Positions 1 through 6,376 of a stretch of DNA of 64,000 nt are shown one piece after another. The position numbers and the translations under genes are program-made. Origin of the DNA: Phenylobacterium immobile (ATCC 35973) (GTDB lineage Bacteria > Pseudomonadota > Alphaproteobacteria > Caulobacterales > Caulobacteraceae); contig NZ_CVJQ01000001.1 of NCBI RefSeq assembly GCF_001375595.1, forward strand, positions 2,383,001 to 2,447,000. The letters run 5' to 3'. The notes beneath the pieces are model-generated. The model was given only the letters and a program-made list of their open reading frames with translations. It was not told the origin of the DNA and made no database searches. Numbering within the stretch: the stretch's first letter is position 1; every line of letters begins with the position of its first letter.

Positions 1-5
1 TCGAT

Positions 6-288
6 TTAATGAGACAGGAACAGCGGCGTCTTGGGATCGTGCGGCACGTGTTCCGTCGCCCCCCCCGAGAATGAACTCCCGGACGCGTGATCGACCGTAG
101 GCCCCCATCACCAGCAGATCGGAACCGCATTCGGTCACATAGTCGTCAAGCACCTCGCCGATCCGGCGGCCGGAGGCGATAGCCGCGGTAAACCTGGCCG
201 CTTGTTCGATCGCCTCGGTTGAGGTCGCCTCGGTTGAGGTCGCCTCGGGATAGCTGTCGATCTGCAGCACTACGTCGCGGATGGGCAT
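6..288 (-). pseudogene. Collapsed universal stress protein (UspA family)
   Basis: Reading from the ATG at 288, the first ~25 residues (MPIRDVVLQIDSYPEATS) match the N-terminus of the ~280-residue double-domain universal stress proteins common in alphaproteobacteria. After ~38 residues the frame jumps straight into the C-terminal nucleotide-binding end (GRRIGEVLDDY, then DLLVMGAYGRSRVREFILGG). About 180 middle residues are therefore missing. Inside the C-terminal GG motif a run of eight C (59-66 on the plus strand) shifts the frame. Seven would give the expected TEHVPHDPKTPLFLSH tail ending in TAA at 6-8. As written the frame runs off the window edge. A FixK/FNR-like box lies 53 bp upstream. 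It looks like the remains of an anaerobically induced stress gene. A sequencing error in the C-run could explain the shift but not the deletion. Confidence 0.7.
212..248. repeat. 15-bp direct tandem repeat, two full copies plus seven bases
   Basis: GCCTCGGTTGAGGTC occurs at 212-226 and 227-241, and a third partial copy (GCCTCGG) follows at 242-248. The unit is in frame with the stress-protein remnant and duplicates residues EATST. It sits at the junction between the N-terminal and C-terminal remnants, so it may mark slippage at the deletion point. Confidence 0.85.
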
Positions 289-590
289 GACTTCGGTCCT
301 CTTCGAACATGGACCATCATAGCTCCCGGCGAGGTCTGCTTTGACGCAAGTCAGGTCATGATGGCGCGACTCTGCGCGCCGGGCGCTGTTCCGACAAGTC
401 GGGGGTTCAGCTTCAGCGTCTAATTGCGCCCTGTCCTGGCAAGGCGTCAGCGATCAGGCGCGCCACGCTGATGGCGTTCGACTGCGCGCGGCGCGTCGGT
501 TGATACGACGCGCGTGACCGCTTCAGCCGGTCTTTGGAGGCATCGCCACGCTCGCCGCCCTTTCCACGACGGTGAGGCGGAAGGCGAGAG
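289..590. other. Non-coding gap between the stress-protein remnant and cytochrome b561
   Basis: No convincing gene is seen in these 302 bases. The stretch near the stress-protein remnant contains a FixK/FNR-like box (341-354) that fits a leftward promoter. The rest, up to the cytochrome b561 stop, has short overlapping open frames with no recognisable domain and no ribosome binding site. Confidence 0.5.
341..354 (-). promoter_or_regulatory. FixK/FNR-like box upstream of the stress-protein remnant
   Basis: TTGAC-GCAA-GTCAG is a near match to the alphaproteobacterial FixK/FNR dyad TTGAY-N4-RTCAA, with only the last base off. It is centred about 60 bp upstream of the ATG at 288, a normal distance for an activator site plus a short leader. 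This is pattern matching only. Confidence 0.5.
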
Positions 591-1148
591 CTAAGCCTTG
601 CGAGTTCGAACCCACAGCATCCGCTGAAGGGTCCCGTCCCGATCGACAACCAAGTGCTTCAGCGCCCCCGCGACGTGCAAGGCGATGAGCGGCCAGAAGA
701 GCTTGGAGACCGCGCCATGGACCTTCTCGGCGATCTCGTGCAGCGCCGGTGCAGGGACCGGAAACGGTGACGGCATGGCGAACAGGTCGAACACCTCGAT
801 CGGCCGCCCCGTTGACCAGACCGAGAGTGGCCCGGTGACCAGGAGCACCGCGATCATGATCAGGAACAACACCTGCACCGCGGCAGCCGCTATCCGAAAC
901 AGCCGCCTGGCTTCCAGAGGCGAAGGCTTGGGCTGCGAAGCGCTCCACAACAAGCGGGCGGCCAGAAAGGTGAAAAGCAGAACGCCGACCGAGACGTGAA
1001 GATTTTGGGCCGCGATCTTGGCGGCGCGATCAGGCGCCTCCTCCATGCGTTCGCCGAGGAAATAGAGTGCGATCACCCCGACCGCACTGATCCAGTGCAG
1101 CGTAATGGCGCCCCAGCCGTATGCCTGACGGGTGTTGCTGAAGCTCAT
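591..1148 (-). CDS. Cytochrome b561 family protein
   Basis: A 185-residue integral membrane protein of the CybB/cytochrome b561 family. These di-heme proteins move electrons between quinol and periplasmic or membrane partners. Four hydrophobic segments are visible (about residues 12-32, 50-70, 85-108 and 145-165). Histidines at the expected places (near residues 18 and 50, and in the last two helices, ALHEIAEKVHG and IALHVAGALKH) can ligate two b hemes. The N-terminus (TRQAYGWGAITLHWISA) is typical of the family. It is a single gene between the stress-protein remnant and tolC, on the same strand as the sqr operon. The electron partner cannot be told from sequence. Confidence 0.88.
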   Translation of the reverse strand: MSFSNTRQAYGWGAITLHWISAVGVIALYFLGERMEEAPDRAAKIAAQNLHVSVGVLLFTFLAARLLWSASQPKPSPLEARRLFRIAAAAVQVLFLIMIAVLLVTGPLSVWSTGRPIEVFDLFAMPSPFPVPAPALHEIAEKVHGAVSKLFWPLIALHVAGALKHLVVDRDGTLQRMLWVRTRKA

Positions 1149-1273
1149 TCGGGTATGTTCGACCTAATCGCAGACCTTCGCCTTGATCGATCGCAATTCG
1201 GCTAGGTTTGGTCACCTCTCGTGAGGCCGCCCTCGCCGGCCAGGCAGCCGCCGTCCCGTCCTGAAGGGTCGGC

Positions 1274-2539
1274 TCACTCGCCGCGCAAAAGTGCGTTCAG
1301 GCGGTAGGCTGCGGCGACGGCTCCCCCCCGCGCGACGACGCCCGCGCTCTGCGCGGCCAGCGCCTCGCGTTCGGCGTCGAGCAAGTCGAGGGTCGGCTTT
1401 TGTCCGACCCGGACTTCGTGGCGCACGCTGTCGAGCGCGCTGGCCGCCGCAGCGCCCTGGTCGTCGGCGGCGGCCACAAGCGCACGGGAGGTTTGCACAT
1501 CTTCCCAGGCGCCCGTGACGGCCTCGCGGACCCGGGCGCGGGCGCTATCGACCCCTGACTGAGCGCCACGCGCGCCGGCGCGGGCCTCGTTGATCTTGCC
1601 GTTGATCAGGCCGCCGGCGAAGAGGGTCCAGTGACCCTGGACGCCGACCGTCACGCCGTCGGCACGATAGCCAGGGAAGAACTGATCGCGCGCGCTGCTG
1701 GCCGTTGCGGTCAAGGCGAGGCTCGGAAGCCGATCGGCTTGGGCGTAGCGCACGCCCGCGTCGGCGGCGCGCGCCTGGGCCTGGGCGGCGACAAGCGCCG
1801 GGCTGGTCCGCAGGGCCGTGGCCATGGCGGCGTCGAGGGACCTCGGAATGGGTGGCGGCGCAGGGAGGGATTCCAGATTGTCCGGCTCCACCCCGAAGAC
1901 GGTGACAAAGTGCGCGCGGGTGCGGGCGACATCGCCGCTGGCCCGGGCAAGACCGGCGCGGGCCTCGGCCAGTCGGGCCTGCGCTTGAGCCAGATCGGTG
2001 CGAGGGGTCTCGCCGCCCTTGAAGCGTAATTGGGCCTGGTCTGCGATCTCGCGCATCTGTCGGACCTGGGCTTCGTTCAAGGCCAGGATCTCCCGCGCGG
2101 CGAGGACGGCGACATAGGCTTCCGCCGCCTGGGCCGCGAGCAGCGCCTTGGCGCCGCCAGCCTGGGCGATGGCGGCGTCCCGTCCCTGGCGGGCGCGATC
2201 GATGGCGGCGCTGACCGCCCCGCCGGTGAACAGCGGCTGGCGCAGTTCCAGGGCGGCGACACGCGGCGAAACGTCGGCGCGGCCGAAGCCGAAGAAGCCG
2301 CCGAGATCCGTCGTCCCCTGCCCGGCCTGACCCGAGAGGGTCAGGGCCGGCAGTCTCCCGGCCTGGGCCTGGGCCAGGCGCGCCTCGGCTGCGTCCGTCT
2401 GCGCCGCGGATTGGGCGAGCGCGGGATTGGAGCGTTGAGCCAGCGCGATCGCTTCCTCCAGCGTCAGGGCGAAGGCGCTCTGCGGCGCGGCCAAGGCCGC
2501 CGCCAGACCGAGGGCCAGCAGCGCGCGGATTGAGCTCAA
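1274..2539 (-). CDS. TolC-family outer-membrane efflux channel
   Basis: A 421-residue protein with a signal peptide (LLALGLAAALAAPQSAFA) followed by two repeats of the OEP/TolC fold: TLEEAIALAQRSNPALAQ opens the first half, and alanine- and glutamine-rich coiled coils follow. I chose the TTG at 2539 because it overlaps the TGA of the preceding DUF2892 gene (TTGA), which suggests translational coupling. A longer frame upstream only reads through other genes out of frame. It is the last gene of sqr-trxC-DUF2892-tolC. The RND pump on the opposite strand (5345-9585) has no outer-membrane partner of its own, so this channel probably completes it; that is an inference. Confidence 0.85.
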   Translation of the reverse strand: MSSIRALLALGLAAALAAPQSAFALTLEEAIALAQRSNPALAQSAAQTDAAEARLAQAQAGRLPALTLSGQAGQGTTDLGGFFGFGRADVSPRVAALELRQPLFTGGAVSAAIDRARQGRDAAIAQAGGAKALLAAQAAEAYVAVLAAREILALNEAQVRQMREIADQAQLRFKGGETPRTDLAQAQARLAEARAGLARASGDVARTRAHFVTVFGVEPDNLESLPAPPPIPRSLDAAMATALRTSPALVAAQAQARAADAGVRYAQADRLPSLALTATASSARDQFFPGYRADGVTVGVQGHWTLFAGGLINGKINEARAGARGAQSGVDSARARVREAVTGAWEDVQTSRALVAAADDQGAAAASALDSVRHEVRVGQKPTLDLLDAEREALAAQSAGVVARGGAVAAAYRLNALLRGE

Positions 2540-2739
2540 CGGAATGCGACTCCCGGCTTGATCCCGAGCTTCTTGAAGATCTTGGCCGCCGGGCAGAAGC
2601 CGGTGAAGGCGGCCTGGATCATGTTGAGCCCGGCGAAGACGGTCAGAGCGATCCACAAGGGATTGACGTAGTGGGCGAGCGCAACGCCCAGCAGCACGAC
2701 GCAGCCGGCAAAGACCAGAACCATACGATCGACAGTCAT
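2536..2739 (-). CDS. DUF2892 small inner-membrane protein (YgaP-tail-like)
   Basis: A 67-residue protein of two hydrophobic helices (VLVFAGCVVLLGVALAHY, then WIALTVFAGLNMIQAAF) ending in the conserved GFCPAAKIFKKLGIKPG signature of DUF2892. The same domain is the membrane anchor of the rhodanese YgaP and often stands alone beside sulfide or persulfide genes. The ATG at 2739 is preceded by AAGGAAG at a good distance and lies 2 nt after the trxC stop. Its final TGA overlaps the tolC TTG start. A soluble rhodanese (4980-5309) is encoded on the opposite strand, so the two halves of a YgaP-like protein are present as separate genes. Confidence 0.85.
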   Translation of the reverse strand: MTVDRMVLVFAGCVVLLGVALAHYVNPLWIALTVFAGLNMIQAAFTGFCPAAKIFKKLGIKPGVAFR

Positions 2740-2741
2740 GA

Positions 2742-3203
2742 TCAACTTCCTTGTGACGCCCTGGCATGAGCCTGGGTGAGTGCCTGGCGCGTCCAGGCGA
2801 CGATTTGTTGGGTGCTCATTAAGCCGGCCGTCCGCGCGATCTCCTGGCCGTCACGGAAGAGCAGGAGGGCCGGGATGCCAGAGATCCTCAGCTCGGCCGA
2901 CGCTTGGGGATCGGCTTCGGAGTCGAGCTTCAGAAGCCGGACATCGGGCTCGAGCATCTGGGCTGCGGCGGCGAAATTCGGCGCCATGGCGCGGCAAGGG
3001 CCGCACCACGCCGCCCAGACATCGACCAGCACCGCCGCACCCTTGGTGGATGCGCGATGCACGGCCAAAGACTTGGCGTCGACTGCCGCCGGATGGCCGT
3101 TGAACAGGGGCTCGCCGCAGCGGCCACACTTGGCCGAGAGCGGGTCCTTGGCGTCCGGCGCTCGATTGACGGCGCCGCAGGCCGGGCAGACGAACTGGCG
3201 CAT
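2742..3203 (-). CDS. trxC: Thioredoxin 2 (zinc-ribbon thioredoxin)
   Basis: A 153-residue protein with an N-terminal zinc ribbon made by two CxxC pairs (Cys6/Cys9 and Cys26/Cys29), then a full thioredoxin fold with the active site WAAWCGPC (Cys67/Cys70) and the cis-proline segment SGIPALLLF. This layout is diagnostic of thioredoxin 2, a cytoplasmic disulfide reductase. It lies 3 nt after sqr in the same operon. A reductant that releases sulfide from protein or low-molecular-weight persulfides fits that setting; the persulfide role is inferred. Confidence 0.92.
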   Translation of the reverse strand: MRQFVCPACGAVNRAPDAKDPLSAKCGRCGEPLFNGHPAAVDAKSLAVHRASTKGAAVLVDVWAAWCGPCRAMAPNFAAAAQMLEPDVRLLKLDSEADPQASAELRISGIPALLLFRDGQEIARTAGLMSTQQIVAWTRQALTQAHARASQGS

Positions 3204-3206
3204 GGC

Positions 3207-4487
3207 TCAGCCCTTGATCTTCCGCAGGCCCATCACTTCCAAGGCCAGCTTCTCGTAGAAGGGCTCGCTCACGCCGCTCTTGATCTTGCCGATGAAGTAT
3301 TTCTCGAACCCGACCTTGGCCAGGTGGACCCAGCCGCCGCTGGCCGACCAGTTGACGTTGCGCGGCGGGATCTGCGGCTGGGCGATGAAGGCCACGCCGC
3401 CGTCGCCAAAATCGGCCAGGCAGAAGGCGTTCCAGGTCGCTTCGTGGGTCGGATCCTTGCCGTCGATGATCTCAGCCATGTTGTGGGCGATGGCCGTGAC
3501 CATGCTCTCGATCATGAAGCCGGTCTTGGGTACGCCGACCGGGACGGGCGTCTTGCCGGTGGGGGCGATGGCGACGCAGACGCCGAGGCCAAAGACGTTC
3601 GGGAAGGTTGGATTGCGCTGGTGCTTGTCGATGACGATGAAGCCGCGCGGATTGGTCAGGCCTTCGATCCCACGGACGGCGGCGACGCCGCGGAACGCCG
3701 GCAGCATCATCGAATAGGCGAAAGGCAGATCGTGGGTCTGCTTTACCGAACCGTCGTCGGCGATCTCCTCGACGTGCATAACACCCGCTTCGACAGATGC
3801 GACCTTGGCGTTGGTCACCCACTTGATGTGGCGCTCGCGCATCTCGCTCTCGAGCAGACCCTTGGTGTCGCCCACGCCGTCGAGCCCGAGGTGCCCGACA
3901 TAAGGCTCCGAAGTGATGAAGGTCATCGGGACCTTGTCGCGGATTTTCCGGCGCCGCAGTTCCGTGTCGAGGATCATCGCGAACTCGTAGGCCGGGCCGA
4001 AGCACGAGGCGCCCTGCACGGCGCCGACGACGATCGGACCGGGGTTCTCGACAAACTTGTCGAAGGCGGCGGCCGCAGTCTCGGCGTGATCGACGTGGCA
4101 GACCGATTGGGTGAAACCGCCATGCGGCCCGAGGCCCGGGATTTCGTCGAAGGCTAGGTCAGGGCCGGTGGCGATGACCAGGTAATCGTAGTCGATGGTC
4201 GTGCCGTCGTTGAGGTCCAGCTGGCTCTTGGCGGGTGAGACCGTCTTGGCGCCGACGCCGGTGAAGGCGACCCCTCGCTTCTTGAACACCGGCGGCAGCT
4301 TGACCTCGATGGCGTCGCGCTTGCGCCAGTGAACCGCGACCCAAGGGTTGGACGGGACGAAGTGGAAGGTGTCGCCTTGCGACACCACGCTCACTTCCGC
4401 CTTGTCGCCGACGGCGTCCTTGATTTCGAAGGCGGCGATGGCGCCGCCCAGTCCGGCTCCCAGGATGACAATGCGGGGCTTGGCCAT
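3207..4487 (-). CDS. sqr: Sulfide:quinone oxidoreductase
   Basis: A 426-residue FAD enzyme that oxidises sulfide to polysulfide or persulfide and passes electrons to the membrane quinone pool. The N-terminal dinucleotide fold GAGLGG is at residues 10-15. The three cysteines used by sulfide:quinone oxidoreductases are all present: Cys130 (QSVCHVDHA), Cys162 (GASCFGPAYEF) and Cys356. They match the Cys128/160/356 spacing of the Acidithiobacillus enzyme. The C-terminus is amphipathic and basic, suited to membrane attachment. GGAGGAG lies a few bases before the ATG. It is the first gene of the operon sqr-trxC-DUF2892-tolC. Upstream, between it and the divergent SqrR-type repressor gene, are an FNR-like box and a palindrome. 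Confidence 0.93.
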   Translation of the reverse strand: MAKPRIVILGAGLGGAIAAFEIKDAVGDKAEVSVVSQGDTFHFVPSNPWVAVHWRKRDAIEVKLPPVFKKRGVAFTGVGAKTVSPAKSQLDLNDGTTIDYDYLVIATGPDLAFDEIPGLGPHGGFTQSVCHVDHAETAAAAFDKFVENPGPIVVGAVQGASCFGPAYEFAMILDTELRRRKIRDKVPMTFITSEPYVGHLGLDGVGDTKGLLESEMRERHIKWVTNAKVASVEAGVMHVEEIADDGSVKQTHDLPFAYSMMLPAFRGVAAVRGIEGLTNPRGFIVIDKHQRNPTFPNVFGLGVCVAIAPTGKTPVPVGVPKTGFMIESMVTAIAHNMAEIIDGKDPTHEATWNAFCLADFGDGGVAFIAQPQIPPRNVNWSASGGWVHLAKVGFEKYFIGKIKSGVSEPFYEKLALEVMGLRKIKG

Positions 4488-4553
4488 AGTCCGTCTCCTC
4501 CAGTAGCCGGCTTTCGCCAGCGGCGAATGTCCGCCCCTTTTTCCAGAGGCGCT

Positions 4554-4567
4554 TTGATGCGGATCAC
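4554..4567. promoter_or_regulatory. FNR/FixK-like box upstream of sqr
   Basis: TTGAT-GCGG-ATCAC matches the dyad TTGAT-N4-ATCAA at nine of ten positions. It is centred 73 bp upstream of the sqr ATG in the 159-bp divergent region shared with the SqrR-type regulator. Control by oxygen tension in addition to persulfide is inferred. Confidence 0.55.
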
Positions 4568-4629
4568 GGCCGGGCCGGGTTCGCGGCCTTAAGAGTGAAG
4601 CTCATCCTGCTTGACCCAATATTGTAAAC

Positions 4630-4643
4630 CGCGCATATGCGCA
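4630..4643. promoter_or_regulatory. Candidate SqrR-type operator A
   Basis: It contains the perfect 12-bp palindrome GCGCATATGCGC (4631-4642), which can also be read as CGC-N8-GCA. The minus strand carries TGCGCATAT, the core shared with three other promoters in this window. It ends 3 nt before the repressor start codon, so binding there would block that gene, and it lies in the sqr divergent promoter region. Confidence 0.5.
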
Positions 4644-4646
4644 ACT

Positions 4647-4967
4647 ATGAAAGTAGATGCCGCCGCCATGATGCCTTCCGCCGGTGACGCCTGCGCCCTT
4701 CTGAAGGCGCTGGCGAACCCGCATCGGCTGATGATCGTCTGCACCCTGATCGACGGTGAGCAGTCGGTGGGCGCGCTCGCCCAGATGCTTGGCGTGCGCG
4801 AAACCCTGGCCTCGCAGCACCTGGGCCTGTTGCGCCGCGACGGCGTCGTCGCCGCACGACGCGACGGCCAGACCATCTACTACGGCCTGCAAAGCGGTCA
4901 GGCCCGCGCCCTGATCGAGACCCTGTCCCGCTTGTTCTGCGCGATTCCCGACCGCGCCCACCCTTAA
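4647..4967 (+). CDS. sqrR: ArsR-family persulfide-sensing repressor (SqrR/BigR type)
   Basis: A 106-residue winged-helix protein. The ArsR core reads LLKALANPHRLMIVCTLIDGE, with the recognition helix around ETLASQHLGLLRRDGVV. Two cysteines, Cys32 (VCTL) and Cys98 (LFCAI), sit where SqrR, BigR and YgaV form a di- or tetrasulfide bond in response to persulfide; metal-sensing ArsR proteins have other ligands. Cys16 is an extra. I use the ATG at 4647; a TTG 36 bp upstream would read through the operator. No Shine-Dalgarno sequence is visible, so the message may be leaderless. It is divergent from sqr and followed after 12 nt by the rhodanese gene. Confidence 0.85.
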   Translation: MKVDAAAMMPSAGDACALLKALANPHRLMIVCTLIDGEQSVGALAQMLGVRETLASQHLGLLRRDGVVAARRDGQTIYYGLQSGQARALIETLSRLFCAIPDRAHP

Positions 4968-4979
4968 GGAGCTTCCCCC

Positions 4980-5309
4980 ATGTTCGGCGCCCCCAAGACC
5001 AAGGACCTTACCCCGCAACAGGTGAAGGCTGCCCTCGACGCCCGTGAAATCCTACTGATTGACGTGCGCGAACCGGACGAATTCGCCGCCGAGAAGATCG
5101 CCGGGGCGCTCAACATTCCCCTGTCGACCTTCGATCCGGCCGCCCTGCCCGCCGCGGCGGGTAAAGCGGTTGTCCTGCAGTGCGCCGGCGGCAAGCGATC
5201 GGCCATGGCCATCGACAGGTGCCGCAAGGCCAATCAGGCCGTTGAGATGCATCTGGCCGGCGGGCTCGCGGCCTGGAAGGCCGCCGGACTGCCGACAGTC
5301 ACCGGCTAA
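4980..5309 (+). CDS. Single-domain rhodanese (sulfurtransferase)
   Basis: A 109-residue rhodanese domain, with the family start ILLIDVREPDEFAAEKIAGALNIPL and the active-site loop CAGGKRS whose Cys68 would carry the persulfide sulfur. It has no signal peptide, so it is cytoplasmic. It follows the SqrR-type regulator by 12 nt and precedes the pump adaptor. Together with the DUF2892 membrane peptide on the other strand it recalls YgaP, which has both parts in one chain. It probably moves sulfane sulfur made by Sqr; the exact acceptor is unknown. Confidence 0.9.
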   Translation: MFGAPKTKDLTPQQVKAALDAREILLIDVREPDEFAAEKIAGALNIPLSTFDPAALPAAAGKAVVLQCAGGKRSAMAIDRCRKANQAVEMHLAGGLAAWKAAGLPTVTG

Positions 5310-5344
5310 CCGACAGTATCAAGCGCAAACCGGGAGGGCGAACC

Positions 5345-6376
5345 ATGGCGTCACGGCCGTATCTGATCAGCGCCCTGGGCGCGGCGCTACTGCTGGGGGC
5401 CTGCGGGGAGGCGAAGCCCCCGGCCCCTACCCAGCAGACCGCGCCGGCGGCTGGACGCCTGACGGTCCAAAACCAGACGATCGCCGAGCTGAAGCCCGTC
5501 CCGGCGACGCTCACCACCCGCGACATGGCCGAGGCCCGCGCGCGGATTTCCGGCGTGCTGGTCAGCCTCGCCGTAAAGGAAGGCGACATGGTCCATCAGG
5601 GCCAGGTCATCGGCCGTGTGAAGGACGACCGCCTCGCCCTGCAGACTGGGGCCTTCGACGCCCAGGTCACGGCCGCGGCGGCTGAAGCTGCTCGCGCCAA
5701 CGCCGACCTGTCGCGCACCCGCGATCTTTTCTCCCACGGGGTCTATGCCCAAGCCCGCCTCGACCAGGTCGAGGCCCAGGCCAAGGCCGCCAACGCCAAT
5801 CTCGGGGCGACCCGCGCCCAGCGCGGCGCCAGCGCCGAGCTTGGCGCCCAGGGGGCGATTCTGGCGCCCGCCGCCGGCCGCGTTCTGACCGCCGACGTGC
5901 CGGTTGGCTCCGTGGTGATGCCGGGCCAGGCCCTGGCCCAGATCACCGCCGGGCCAATGGTTGTGCGTATCGAATTGCCCGAAGGCCAGGCACGCGCGCT
6001 GAAGGCTGGCGATGTCGTCCAACTGGCGGCCGAGGACCTGCGCGGCCTAGCCGCACAAGGGACGATCACCCAGGTCTATCCGTCCGTGACCGGCGGCCAG
6101 GTCACCGCCGACGTCTCCGCGCCCGGCCTGCCGCAGGACCTGATCGGCCGGCGCGTGCGCGCCCAGATCAAGGTCGGGTCTCGCCCCGCCCTCATCGTGC
6201 CGCGTCGCTATATCGTCACCCGGTTCGGCATCGACTACGCGCGGCTCGTCCGCGCGGACAACACGGTCTCCGAGACCCCCGTCCAGACCACGGCCGGCCC
6301 TGCCGCGGACACGGTCGAAGTTCTGTCCGGCCTGCGCGTCGGGGACGTTCTTACCCCCGCCGGACCAGCTCGATGA
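5345..6376 (+). CDS. RND efflux adaptor lipoprotein (HlyD/AcrA family)
   Basis: A 343-residue periplasmic adaptor. The lipobox LLGAC places the lipidated Cys at residue 20. The biotinyl/lipoyl-like half motifs (ARISGVLVSLAVKEGDMVHQGQVIG, and GAILAPAAGRVLTADVPVGSVVMPGQ) flank a short alpha hairpin around residues 100-155, followed by the beta-barrel domain. It has GGGAGGG-like purines just before the ATG. Its stop overlaps the RND gene start by 4 bp (ATGA), so the two are coupled. The substrate is unknown; the sulfur setting suggests a redox or thiol stress role. Confidence 0.9.
   Translation: MASRPYLISALGAALLLGACGEAKPPAPTQQTAPAAGRLTVQNQTIAELKPVPATLTTRDMAEARARISGVLVSLAVKEGDMVHQGQVIGRVKDDRLALQTGAFDAQVTAAAAEAARANADLSRTRDLFSHGVYAQARLDQVEAQAKAANANLGATRAQRGASAELGAQGAILAPAAGRVLTADVPVGSVVMPGQALAQITAGPMVVRIELPEGQARALKAGDVVQLAAEDLRGLAAQGTITQVYPSVTGGQVTADVSAPGLPQDLIGRRVRAQIKVGSRPALIVPRRYIVTRFGIDYARLVRADNTVSETPVQTTAGPAADTVEVLSGLRVGDVLTPAGPAR

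Noticed and set aside
413..649. 78-residue frame on the minus strand before cytochrome b561
   Set aside because: It overlaps the 3' end of cytochrome b561, has no ribosome binding site and no recognisable motif.
1183..1196. TTGAT-CGAT-CGCAA upstream of cytochrome b561 as a possible FNR box
   Set aside because: Two mismatches in the right half; not good enough to list beside the three better boxes.
2904..4157. 417-residue open frame on the plus strand across sqr
   Set aside because: It is antisense to sqr and trxC, has no recognisable domain, and is rich in Arg, Gly, Asp and Val as expected for the shadow of a GC-rich gene.
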